Source: Hippopus hippopus (Eukaryota; Mollusca; Bivalvia; Cardiida; Cardiidae). Taken from it: a DNA stretch of 64,000 bases. Positions 54,150 to 63,845 of this stretch are shown one piece after another; positions within the stretch are counted from its first letter, which is position 1; each line of letters opens with the position of its first letter. The notes beneath the pieces are model-generated. The model saw only the letters and a program-made list of their open reading frames with translations. It was not told the DNA's origin and did no database searches. The stretch covers positions 39,085,860 to 39,149,859 of the forward strand of contig OX328107.1 of assembly GCA_946811185.2 (NCBI GenBank), read 5' to 3'. The position numbers and the translations under genes were made by a program.

Positions 54150-55020
54150 AAGAAATATTTTTGTAAAATCGTAGACATTTGATTTTGTTAGAGTCTATTG
54201 GTTTGTTTTTGTACATGTCACATAACCACAAGTATGCTATTAAAATAATATTTTGTATCACAAGATACGTATATGAATACCTTATAAAATATGTCTATGC
54301 AGGGATCGTATATATTGTGTTTATAAAATCCCTGGTCTATGTCTATAAAAGGGAAAAAAAAAAGAGAATTAGTTCAAACATTGACAAACTGAGGGCTGGG
54401 GCTCGAAAAATCAGTCTTTCTTCCCTACCCCTCCCCCTTTTGTCTCTGTCCCCCCACCCATCCATTATTTTAATGGGGTGCTTGCCCAGGTTGCGCACCC
54501 CCCCCCCCATTCGATAATAAGGTAAGTGCAGCTTGAAAGACCTGTGAGACCACCGAAGTAATATTAAGAACGGGGCAACGTTATGCGTATTCCTGTAACA
54601 CATAAAAACACCTTTCATCGCCTAAAAACGTACGGGTTCCGTTAAGACTTGGGTAATCCGTCATCGATCGGCCGATAGATGCTGGCTCCCCGCATTCATT
54701 ACGTATTCCTCGAGTCTTAGCCGAATTCGTACGATGAAAGGCGATGTTACACGAATCCCTTAGGGCGCCCTTTTCTTAAGATCGTCGTCAAATACCGCTT
54801 TCATTCACCCTCTACATAGAAAAACATTTACTGTTCGCGAAATTGCTAAATTGTGAAGATTTTGTCAAACTAGACTACAGGAAGCCTTGACCAAAAAAAA
54901 ATCCATATGCAGGCCTAACTATGTTAATCCTTTCCAATATGACAAATCTTAGACCCGTCGAAGATAAAGGCGTCTGCAGATGACATCTGAGAAGTTTAGA
55001 CCCATCATTAATGAGCAGAA
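54150..55020. other. Intergenic, nothing coding recognised
   Basis: Contains a CT-rich/poly-C tract at about 54415-54510 and otherwise unique-looking sequence. Confidence 0.5.
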
Positions 55021-55826
55021 ATTCTCAAAATGGATTGAAAACATTGTGGGAAAATGAGAAAATAATGGTTACCAGCATTTTTTCCTTTTTCCACCATGTT
55101 TTCAAATACCCTTTTTTTCCATTTTTTAACGTTTTTATCTTACATCGATTGAGAAACAATTTCTGACAGCTTGTGCTAATCTGTTTCGATGCTGCCTCAT
55201 GTGAACTTCACCAGTACTCGTGCCGAATATATGGGCCAATGAACAATACCCAAGTTGAATCAAAGCGTTGAGAACGCTGTAGTGGTATTTGTCAAGGAAG
55301 CCATTGTGTGGAATTAATAATTTGAAAGAAAAAGAGAAATATTCAAATATTGGCTTGAAAGTCAACCTACAAAGCAAATGAATACCTTTTTTTGGTTGAA
55401 GGGAGAGTACTCATAACAAAGTAGGATTTTTTTTTTTTGTATTGGTGGTCTCCCTTAAATCATTTTGAGGAGTCATTAGTAAAGTCCCTTGATAGTAGGA
55501 TGCATGACGGATAGAGAGAGAAACAATGTGAATATATCGAATAAAATTAAGTTTGTACCTGAAAACCATGATTTTGAAATATCTTTGGCCGTTAACATTT
55601 AATTCCCAACATTACAATCAATTATTTCGATCTATAAATATTCATGCCCAATCAAATGGAGTAGCACGCAATCATTGGACTAACAAGCCATGGGACGAAC
55701 TGGTTTTGGGACACCCAGTGTATTTTAACATGCCATTTCCAATTCAATATCTGAGTGATACCGAAAAACTCGTTTGCCTGAGAAAAATTGAGTTTAATTA
55801 GGTTTATTTCCTTCGGCTTTGCACAC

Positions 55827-56894
55827 AATAAAAAAGGTCACATTTTATCGAAAACCATCATTTTCCCCAATAATTCATCAGCTGTTTGTACATCACAAAA
55901 TTTATTTACACTTAGTGCCCATGACTTCAAAGTACGATACAGAAGATGCATCTGTGATAAGTTTAGAGGCTGTGACCTTTAGGAATACCCTTTGAATGAC
56001 GTCATTTGACTACATTTGGAATGACTGTGTTTTTCCAGTATGATTCACGAAGTTATGGGAAATCGTCTGGTCAATTTCTGGCAGTGATCAAATGTATTTT
56101 TAGGGCGATTTCGCCATGACAAATGAGTTAAGTGTACTTTCCCTTTACCCATCTAAACAACTAAAATGAAATTTTCAATGTTATTGTTAATTAACCTTTT
56201 ACCAAACAATCCCTGGTTTTTACGACCCAGAGGAAGAAGCCTTCTGAAAACCTTGTGGGTAATGGTGAAAATGCTGGTAGTCATTTTTCTACTCCTCTAA
56301 AGTCAAGTTTCAATTTTTGTGTCACGTTTATTTTGTAATCTGCAAATGCTTTCAATTTGGACAAGTCTAAAAAAATATTGTCGTTTGGTAAAGAGTTAAA
56401 ACCAAAATAGATCTACTACTATTTCAAAGTTATGTTTTGGGAAATAGTATGCCCTTTTCTCATATTTTCGTGAACCTAACTGGTATTTTCATTCTATCAA
56501 AGAGACAAACAAAGCAATGATTTAATTTAGGCACATTAATAGACAGGGAAAGCGTAAGAAATCGTTTTTGGACAAGGGAAAGTACACTTAACTTATTTTT
56601 CATGGCGAAATCATCCTAAACATACATTTGATCACTGCCAGAAATTGACCAGACGATTTCCCATAACTTCGTGAATCATTCTTGAAAAACACAGAGTCAT
56701 TCCAAATTTAGTCAAATGACGTCATTCAAGGGGTATTCCTAAAGGTCACGGCCTCTTAATTTATTACAGATGCATTATCTGTATCGTACTTTGAAATCAT
56801 GGGCACAAAGTATAAATAAATGTTATGATGTACAAACAACTAATGAATTATGGGCGGAAATGATATTTTTCAATAACATGTAACCTTTTTTATT
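55827..56894. repeat. 1.07 kb inverted repeat with ~320 bp arms
   Basis: Left arm 55827-56155 matches the complement of right arm 56575-56894. Shared words include AATAAAAAAGG, TGCCCATGA, CAAAGTACGATACAGA, TGACCTTTAGGAATACCC, CCCATAACTTCGTGAATCAT and its mate, and AAGTGTACTTTCCCTT. The arms differ at perhaps 10-15% of positions. A family A MITE (56191-56399) sits in the spacer. Confidence 0.88.
56191..56399. mobile_element. Family A MITE in the loop of the large inverted repeat
   Basis: TTAACCTTTTACCAAACAAT to GTTTGGTAAAGAGTTAA; the right palindrome arm is largely deleted (AAAATGCTGGTAGTCATTTT). Confidence 0.82.
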
Positions 56895-57071
56895 TTAATT
56901 CTGTTTTTGACCCATTTCTTCGGCGTAGAGAGCTTCTCTGGAATGTTTGCGTCTGTAAAAGGTTTCACAGGAGCCACAAAAAAGAGTTAGCGAAAAATAT
57001 TTATAGCAAACATAGATTCACGAAGATATGAGAATTCACGATGTAATGAGAATCAACGATATCTCCTCATC

Positions 57072-57133
57072 GGACAGTGTAGATCCAAGATCAGACTGCA
57101 TGTTCTGTGTGGTCTGATCTTGATCTACACTGT
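57072..57133. repeat. Core-C palindrome, probably a diverged family C copy
   Basis: GGACAGTGTAGATCCAAGAT against ATCTTGATCTACACTGT, preceded by GATATCTCCTCAT and followed by GCAGCCTGAGGGTT, as in family C. Confidence 0.75.
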
Positions 57134-57237
57134 GCGCAAAAGGTCTGTCAGTAAGTTGCGCTTTGCAGCCTGAGGGTTGAAACAGAAAATCTTGACCAAA
57201 CAGATAGCTAGTTGTAAGAATTGGAATGTTATTTCTA

Positions 57238-58017
57238 CTCTTTGCCAAACAATACAGTTTTTGACTTGTCGAAATTCATAGTCTTTGCAGACGACAAATT
57301 AGATGTTAGTAAAAACATGATCTTGTCTAACAGTGGGTAGAAAACGTTGTGGGAAAAGGAGAAACCATTTTAACTTGTATGGTAAGTCTGATTCTAGATA
57401 ACTTCATAAATTTCAAAGTAACAAAATTTCTGACTCACTAAACAATCAGTGACTAGCCTACTTTAAAACTGAGAAAATTCTTGAGAATTGGAATTAAGTT
57501 GATTTTTTTTATTTTGTTATGTAGACTCTATATTATTAACAGGCTGATAGCTTTAATGATGACAGTTATTTAACAAAATTGATGAAAATACAGCTTTTCT
57601 TATTTTTAGAGAAAAATATGTTAGATCTTTGCTTTTTCAAGAGCTGCTTTACTTGTTTGCCCTCTTTCCTCAATCTCCCTTTTAATTGATTTCCTTTCAG
57701 TCCAATTATCCTTGCGAAAAATCCATCCATCCATCTAGCCATCCATCTGTTGGTCCATCCATCCATCAATTCCCATAAAGTTTGACTATAGCTTGCTAGA
57801 TTTTTAGCACTCTAATGTAGTCAAATCTGTTTAATAGGCAAGCACCAAAGGGACACTCAAAAGGAGCTTGATTAAGACAGAATGAATGAATGTTGTTTCA
57901 TGGCCCATTGACAGCTTTGGTCATTTAGCGCACATATCTTTGTTAAAAAATAATAAAAGTGGAATTTTTAAACTCAAAAAGATTTTAATACATTAATAAT
58001 AGTAAAAGGGTTGAATA
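57238..58017. other. Family A left-half fragment, then non-coding DNA with ATCC repeats
   Basis: TCTTTGCCAAACAATACAGT to GTTGTGGGAAAAGGAGAAA (57238-57364) is a family A half. A (CATC)n tract lies at about 57717-57770. No gene seen. Confidence 0.6.
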
Positions 58018-58246
58018 TTAACCCTTTACCACACAATGACGACTTTTAACACCCCTGATAGAGAAGGCTGTTGAAAACATTGTGGTAAAAGGAGAAAATG
58101 CTGGTTACCAGCATTTTCTCCTTTTCCCACAATGTTTTCTACCCTATCAAAGAAAAATCATTTCATATGAGCCATGTTAAAACTGTCATCTACAAATGCG
58201 TTTAATTTGGACAGGTCTAAAATTTTGTCGTGTGGTAAAGGGTTAA
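58018..58246. mobile_element. Family A MITE (reference copy)
   Basis: TTAACCCTTTACCACACAAT to TCGTGTGGTAAAGGGTTAA. Terminal inverted repeats CCCTTTACCACAC on both sides and a near-perfect palindrome of about 70 bp centred on AAATGCTGGTTACCAGCATT. About 221 bp between TTAA sites, no coding capacity. Confidence 0.93.
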
Positions 58247-58309
58247 GAAAAACTTTGTGTGATCTTAATATGCATAAAGTACATTATTGAGTGACAAGGC
58301 AATGCCTTT

Positions 58310-58828
58310 TGTTACGGGAGACCACTCCTTCATGCATGGCTTCATCCCGGTTTAAAACAATACCTAACGACTGCGTTAGGGAGAATTCTCTTTAGCTCAA
58401 TGGTTATGGCCTTTCGTCCTGTCATTCTAGGTTCGAATCCTGCCTGGTCCCTGTATTTCTGCTAAGCATTTGTTCATTTGTTTCTTTGTTGTGGACTTTT
58501 TTTTGTAAGATGGGGGCTCATCTGGGATTGGCCATTGAGCCATTAATCCCATTTGTTGTCCAAAAATGGACTTCCTGCCTAATAAGGCTTTGAGTCATCA
58601 ATAAATGATGACTTCAAGAGGGGGTGTGTTACGGGAGACCGCTCCTTCATGCATGGCTTCATCCCGGTTAAAGTACAATACCTAACAACTGCGTTAGGGA
58701 GAATTCTCTTTAGCTCAGTGGTTATGGTGTTGGCCTTTCGTCATGGCATTCTAGATTCGAATCCTGCCCGGTCCCTGTATTTCTGCTATGCATTTGTTCA
58801 TTTGTTTCTTTGTTACGGACTTTGTTCA
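58310..58828 (+). mobile_element. TRIM-like miniature LTR element with tRNA-like LTRs
   Basis: Two direct repeats, 58310-58510 and 58627-58828, about 90% identical, both starting TGTTACGGGAGACC. After the first comes TGGGGGCTCATCTGGGAT (58511-58528), 16/18 to the tRNA-Pro primer binding site of retroviruses; both differences are CpG to TpG/CpA type. Just before the second is a polypurine tract AAGAGGGGG (58616-58624). The interior is 116 bp and non-coding. Each repeat carries an A box (TAGCTCAATGG at 58393; TAGCTCAGTGG) and a B box (GGTTCGAATCC at 58430; GATTCGAATCC), 37 bp apart in the first. No clear target-site duplication. Confidence 0.75.
58511..58528 (+). other. Primer binding site, tRNA-Pro type
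   Basis: TGGGGGCTCATCTGGGAT directly follows the first repeat (ending TTTTGTAAGA). Complementary to the 3' end of tRNA-Pro apart from two transitions. Confidence 0.7.
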
Positions 58829-59190
58829 TGAGACTATCAACTCTAAAGTTTTAAATGATAAAGTTAAGAATGTGATAAAGAGATTTGAACAAAATGTTGG
58901 ATTGATAGTAAGAAGTCTTTAAATGAAGAAGAAATATGTGTCATTTTAATGTGCATAAAAAATGATATTGAGTGGCTGGGCGTCCCTGCCTACTCCAAAG
59001 TTTTAGATTAAAAAGGTAAGACTGTGAATATTACTTTTCCTAGGAAATGAGTGTTAAAACTGGTAAAGTGTGGAGCCTCCAATGAGATCAGTATACTCTC
59101 ATTAAAGAGGTCCTGTCTCCAATGAGATAAGATGGATTAAGGCAGGTGATTCCTCAATACAAGTACATTTCAATAAATTTTCAATTTCTT

Positions 59191-59493
59191 GGGCAAGCCC
59201 TGGTAGCTCAGTAGGTAGCATGCAGGACTTGAGGACGAAGGTTGTAGGTTCGATCCTTGGCTGGGCCAATTTCTTTCCGAGGATTGATGATAGTCACTGT
59301 GATAGGATTCATTCTTCTCCCACTTCTGACCATTGCTGACTGATGGTTATGTGGGAAAGCAGCCAGTGGCTTGAAAGAAAATTCTGTGGAGTACTGGTAA
59401 AAGAGACGCTAGGAAAGCATGGATTGGTGCACTTTATAACTGAAATAATGTTGAAAACGGCGTTAAACATCATACAATCAATCAATCAGTCAA
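59191..59493 (+). mobile_element. tRNA-derived SINE (family B), full length
   Basis: CTGGTAGCTCAGTAGGTAGC (A box), AGGTTCGATCC (B box), GAGGATTGATGATAGTCACT, AAAGCAGCCAGTGGCTTGAA, CTAGGAAAGCATGGATTGGT, CTGAAATAATGTTGAAAACG, GCGTTAAACAT and a (CAAT)n tail. Confidence 0.9.
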
Positions 59494-59639
59494 GCTAAAC
59501 ATTCAGAGATTGGACTTCTTTAAAAGTGAGAAATTCTGGATAATAAGAATTAAAATGATTTTTTTATTTTGTTTGGTGAATATGGCTCCAGAAGTTGAAT
59601 ACTAGTATGCAGGTCTGCTTTGGTTTTGTGTCTCCATGG

Positions 59640-59696
59640 TCAATGCAGATTCAAGATCAGACTGCATGTTATATACAGTCTGATCTTGTTCTACAC
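59640..59696. repeat. Core-C palindrome
   Basis: GCAGATTCAAGATCAGACTG against AGTCTGATCTTGTTCTAC around ATGTTATATAC. Confidence 0.65.
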
Positions 59697-59878
59697 AATC
59701 CTCATGAGTACCTTACATTATGTTATTATTAACAGGTTGATAGCTTTAATGACATTTATTCATTGGCTGCGGCACTCATGCAAATATTACAGATGATGTT
59801 CACTCGATGAAATAAATTCCGATCTTTCACCGATAAAAACAACTATCCTCTATTTCTTCTTATATTTGTTTTTTCATG

Positions 59879-60108
59879 TTAACCCTTTACCAAACGGCAA
59901 AATTTCAGCCTTGCCCAAATTGAAAGCATTAGCAGACGACAATTTCAATTTTGGCTCAAAGTGTGCAAATTTTCTTTGAAAGGGTAGAAAACATTGTGAG
60001 AAAAAGAGAAAATGCTGGTTACCAGCATTTTCTCCTTTTCTCACAATGTTTTCAAAAGACTTCTTTTCCAGGGTCGTTAAAAGTCAGCATTGTGTGGTAA
60101 AGTGTTAA
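59879..60108. mobile_element. Family A MITE
   Basis: TTAACCCTTTACCAAACGGC to GTGTGGTAAAGTGTTAA; core AAATGCTGGTTACCAGCATT. Confidence 0.9.
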
Positions 60109-60145
60109 CTTATGGTTTGCCAGCTATTGCCCCATTCAATTCAGT

Positions 60146-60379
60146 CATAAGTCATTTTTTGCCCCACGACAAAATTTTAGATTTGTATAAATCAACGGCA
60201 TTTGAGATGACAAAAAAGATGTGACAAAAAATTAAAAGTTACTTTTGGAAGAGTAGGAAACATTGTGGGAAAAGGAGAAAATGCTGGTTAATACCAGCAT
60301 TTTCTTTTTTCCCACAATGTTTTCAAAAGGCTTCTTTTTCAAAGCCGTGAAATCTTGGTATTGTGTGGTAAAGGGTTAA
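60146..60379. mobile_element. Family A MITE, left end diverged
   Basis: GCCCCACGACAAAATTTTAG at the left, AATGCTGGTTAATACCAGCA in the centre (loop widened), GTGTGGTAAAGGGTTAA at the right. Confidence 0.78.
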
Positions 60380-60418
60380 ACTTTTGTGAAATTATTGAAA
60401 TTTCTGAATGATCCCCTT

Positions 60419-60633
60419 TTAACCCTTTACCACAAAATCCTGAGTTTTAACAACCCTGATGTTTAAGCCTTTTGCAAAAATTTTGTGGGAAATGGAGAAA
60501 ATGCTGACAACCAGCATTTTATCCTTTTCTCACCTTTCTTTCTATGTCTTTTTTGTAACTCATGTGAAATTTGTCAACTGGGAATGCTTTCAATATAAAT
60601 TGGTTAAAAACTGGCCATGGGGTAATGGGTTAA
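60419..60633. mobile_element. Family A MITE
   Basis: TTAACCCTTTACCACAAAAT to GGGGTAATGGGTTAA; core AAATGCTGACAACCAGCATT. Confidence 0.82.
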
Positions 60634-60639
60634 GTGCTA

Positions 60640-61290
60640 GGGTTTGTATGAAAAAAAAAAAATCATTATCTCCTACTAGATGACATTCTACAAATACACA
60701 TCTATCTAATTTGGGCATTCTGGGTGCAGAACCGGAATATTTTTTAAAATAACAACCGTTACTTTGAATTGCAAAACGAAATAAACATTTACTCAACAAA
60801 ACTCTATCAAGTACAATTCATTCAGCTATGATCGGCTAGCATGTAACCTATGCATTGGCCATTTATTAAAACAGTCCCTACATGCTTGGGTTATAGGCTA
60901 ATAGCTTCGGTATAAGCCCTACTTTTCCCAGGTATACGGGGATGGGGATGCGTCATAGCAGACAGGTAGAATCTTCAAAGAATATGACATGCTCAGACAA
61001 CGAAAAAATCTTATAATCTTAAAAACCCATATTTTCAACCCTGTACCACACAGATTCCAAGCTTTCATGGAGTTGAGGAAGAGGGCTTAAGAACTCATTG
61101 TGGGAACATTGTGAGAAAAGTAGAAAAGCATATAGTCTTTTTTACGTAATATTCTGTACCATTTCAAACACAGTCTTCTCTATTTGAATCTCATTTAATA
61201 TGTCATCTGCAAATGCTTTGGATTTGGGTATTTGGCATATCCATAGTTTTGTTATTCCGTGGCGTTAGCACTATGTATGTGCATATTTTG
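60640..61290. other. Non-coding, eroded MITE only
   Basis: A very diverged family A copy (CAACCCTGTACCACACAG to TGTCATCTGCAAATGCTTTG) spans about 61035-61225. No gene. Confidence 0.5.
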
Positions 61291-61292
61291 TG

Positions 61293-61466
61293 CTATAACA
61301 GTTTGAACATCCTTGTTCTCTGTACTTATAATGTTAGCAAATAGTTTCTTTGCTATAAGTGTTTGAACATCCTTGTTCTCTGTTCTTATAATTTTAGCAA
61401 ATAGTTTCTTTGCTATAAGTGTTTGAACATCCTTGTTCTCCATTCTAATAATGTTAGCAAATACTA
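61293..61466. repeat. 60 bp tandem repeat, three units
   Basis: Units begin CTATAACAGTTTGAACATCC (61293), CTATAAGTGTTTGAACATCC (61353) and the same (61413), each followed by TTGTTCTC and GTTAGCAAATA. Few differences between units. Confidence 0.88.
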
Positions 61467-61505
61467 AGTTTCTCTTTCAGTAAACTGGAATAATTTGAAA
61501 TTATC

Positions 61506-61734
61506 TTAACTCTTTACCAAACGACAAATTTTTGCATTCGTCCAAATTCAAAGCTGTTGCAGACTAGAAATTAACTGTGGCGTAATTTATGAAACTTGAC
61601 TCCAGAAGGGTAGAAAACATTGTGGGAAAAAGAGAAAATGCTGGTTACCAGCATTTTCTCCTTTTCCCACAAAGTTTTCAAAAGGCTTCTTCCCCAGAGT
61701 CGTTAAAACTCCGAATTGTGGGGTAAAGAGAAAA
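61506..61734. mobile_element. Family A MITE
   Basis: TTAACTCTTTACCAAACGAC; core AAATGCTGGTTACCAGCATT; right end GGGGTAAAGAG with TTAA lost. A second, partial copy follows (61737-61945, core AAATGCTGGTTACCAGCATT). Confidence 0.83.
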
Positions 61735-62078
61735 CTTTCTACTAGATGACAAAATTTTAAACTCGTCCAAATTGGCTGCATTTGCAGACAGAAAACTATA
61801 TATGAATCAAATACATGTACTTGTATTTTGTTCTAGGATGGAAGGAAAGCATGGTGGAAAAAGGAGAAAATGCTGGTTACCAGCATTTTCCCCTTTTTTC
61901 CACAATGTTTTCAAAAGCCTTCTTTCTTAGGGTTGTTAATGATTGGTGTCAAAAAATGGTTTCAACAGTTTTTCTTTTTTTGTCATATCAGGGTAACAGC
62001 GCACATATTCATGTATTTATTTGGGTTTACCAGTATACTAGGCTAGGCCCCTGAAGTGTCTTGCTCAAAAAAACTCCT

Positions 62079-62302
62079 TTAACCCTTTCCCAAACAATCC
62101 CGGGTTTTCATGACCCTGAGAAAGAGGCCTTTTAAAAACATTGTGGGAAAAGGAGAAAATGTTGGTAACCAGCATTTTCTCCTTTTCCCACAATGTTTTC
62201 TACCCTTCCCAAAAGAAATTTCAATTTTTGAGTCCCATGTGTTTTGCAAGTGCTTTCAATTTGGACAAGTCTCTAGAATTTTGTCGTTTGGTAAAGAGTT
62301 AA
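62079..62302. mobile_element. Family A MITE
   Basis: TTAACCCTTTCCCAAACAAT to TTTGGTAAAGAGTTAA; core AAATGTTGGTAACCAGCATT. Preceded by a short SINE D fragment (CTAGGCTAGGCCCCTGAAGT). Confidence 0.87.
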
Positions 62303-62606
62303 ACTGGAGTTGTTAAAAAATGTGATTATTTGGTAAGGGATAAAGGCAAAAAAAAAAAACTGACAACCCAAAATGTTGACCAAAAAAAAAACTTGGATAT
62401 AAAAACCAGAGAATGACATGCGGGTGCCAATGCTCAACTGTAAGTGCTTGATTTTCAATGAAAATTATAAGTCAAAAAAGGGGCATTACTTTGTCTAAAA
62501 AACTTCCATAGTTACATGCCCTTGTAATATAGGTTCCCCTTTTGATAGTTAACAACTTGTTCAAGTCTGAAGTAAATATCTTCAATAAAAATTGAAAAAA
62601 AAAAAG

Positions 62607-63027
62607 TTCTTGCTCAACGACAATGACAACACAAGGTTTATGAAACTAACCCACCCGAAAACAGCTGAGCTAATGAAACGAATGATTACAGGTCAAAGGT
62701 CAGTCATATTTCATTGTACTACATGTATTTCAGGAAAATATGTTGCCTCATTTGGAGATGGACCTGGTTGTTACAAGGACCTTCTTCTCAAGACTAGCAA
62801 ATTGAAAGGATATGACGCCTATGACGGTGCACCATTTACAGAAAAGACCAGCGAGGGGCGTGTCAAGTTCTTAGATTTGACCCTCCCACAGCATGGACTC
62901 CCACTCTATGATTGGTTGATGAGTTTAGAAGTTGCAGAACATATTCTCGCCCAGCTTGAAAGTATTTATGTAGACAATGTTGTGAGACATGCAAAAGACG
63001 GAGTAGTTTTAAGCTTGGCCAAAGTAG
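62607..63027 (+). CDS. SAM-dependent methyltransferase-like protein, two partial exons
   Basis: Exon a, about 62607-62691, encodes a segment ending THPKTAELMKRMITG. Exon b, 62734-63027, encodes KYVASFGDGPGCYKDLLLK, then YDAYDGAPFTEKTSEGRVKF, LDLTLPQHGLPLYDWLMSLE, VAEHILAQLESIYVDNVVRH and AKDGVVLSLAKVG. FGDGPG fits the glycine-rich SAM-binding motif I, and the LEVAEH/VLSWAKVG-type blocks match a family of methyltransferase-like proteins I know from bivalve genomes; their substrate is unknown to me. Exon b has acceptor ATGTATTTCAG and donor GTAAAT, so the gene continues to the right, outside or beyond recognition in this window. Exon a's left border (after an A run and AG) is weak. The 42 bp between exons is open in frame, so it may be an intron or coding. 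Confidence 0.68.
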
Positions 63028-63035
63028 GTAAATAA

Positions 63036-63575
63036 TTTTATTTCATGCTTTCCCGTAGGTTATCACGAAATATCAGTGAATTATTTTTCGATATTTCATG
63101 GTTACAACCAGTGAAAATACCGATTTTTTGTATTCATACTCTTCAATTGAAGGCGGAAACAGTTGTTCCCGCGCACTAGTTACCTAGGTAAAATGTGCGT
63201 GCCTCACAACCGGATGGAAATATGACGTAATTTACCTTACATTTCTCGCGCTTGACGAAATATTGTAATGCGTTGCTATGCGGAGGGGGGTACACCACGG
63301 GGAACAACCGAAAAGAACAGTTCTTGATTTTGATTAAGTTCCCCCCCAAAAGGTTAAAAGCATGAAATAAATAGAACATTTGTTTTTTTTGTTTTTTTTT
63401 CGGTAAAGATTGAAATTTATTTCATCTCGTGAACATCATCGGTAATATTTTCACTCGTAGCTGCACACTCGTGAAAACATTACCAATGATGTTCACTCGA
63501 TGAAATAAATTTCGATATTTCACAGTAAAAAACAAATATCCTCTATATATCTGTTTCATACAACTAAATGCACTG
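63036..63575. repeat. Palindromic repeat region
   Basis: ATTTATTTCATCTCGTGAAC, ATCATCGGTAATATTTTCAC (63415-63456) is inverted at 63470-63512 (GTGAAAACATTACCAATGAT, GTTCACTCGATGAAATAAAT). A partial copy of the right arm lies at 59790-59830 (GATGATGTTCACTCGATGAA). It falls in what would be the intron of the methyltransferase-like gene. Confidence 0.75.
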
Positions 63576-63579
63576 CAGT

Positions 63580-63837
63580 TGAGCCAAGCTCTGGCCAACG
63601 TGGGCTTCATGCATCTCCAAGGCGCATTGCACCCAAGTAAGTCATCGCATACTTTTTGATTGATAAAATAAATTTTTGTGTACCAAAATATGGTATAATT
63701 ATGTGATAAAATGATCCTTGAACTGGTTGAAAAGTCACAAATAGGTTTCGAGCCAGGTCAGCTGGGACTGCCAAGGCTAACCTGGGTCTATACTTTTTGC
63801 AGGTGCATGAAAGCCCCTCTTCACAGAGCATAGCTCA
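63580..63837. mobile_element. Family B palindromic MITE
   Basis: TGAGCCAAGCTCTGGCCAAC at the left, CAGAGCATAGCTCA at the right, GGTCAGCTGGGACTGCC inside. Confidence 0.78.
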
Positions 63838-63845
63838 ATTATATT

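Noticed and set aside
55135..55801. Open frames of about 80 codons
   Set aside because: No homology recognised, no splice or start context, next to eroded MITE sequence.
58381..58450. Genuine tRNA genes in the two 200 bp repeats
   Set aside because: A and B boxes are good but anticodon and acceptor stems do not pair well and the first copy lacks 6 bp in the anticodon region.
58310..58828. Retroviral or endogenous viral origin for the LTR-like element
   Set aside because: Only the primer-binding-site type is shared; there is no gag, pol or env sequence, so nothing supports a virus.
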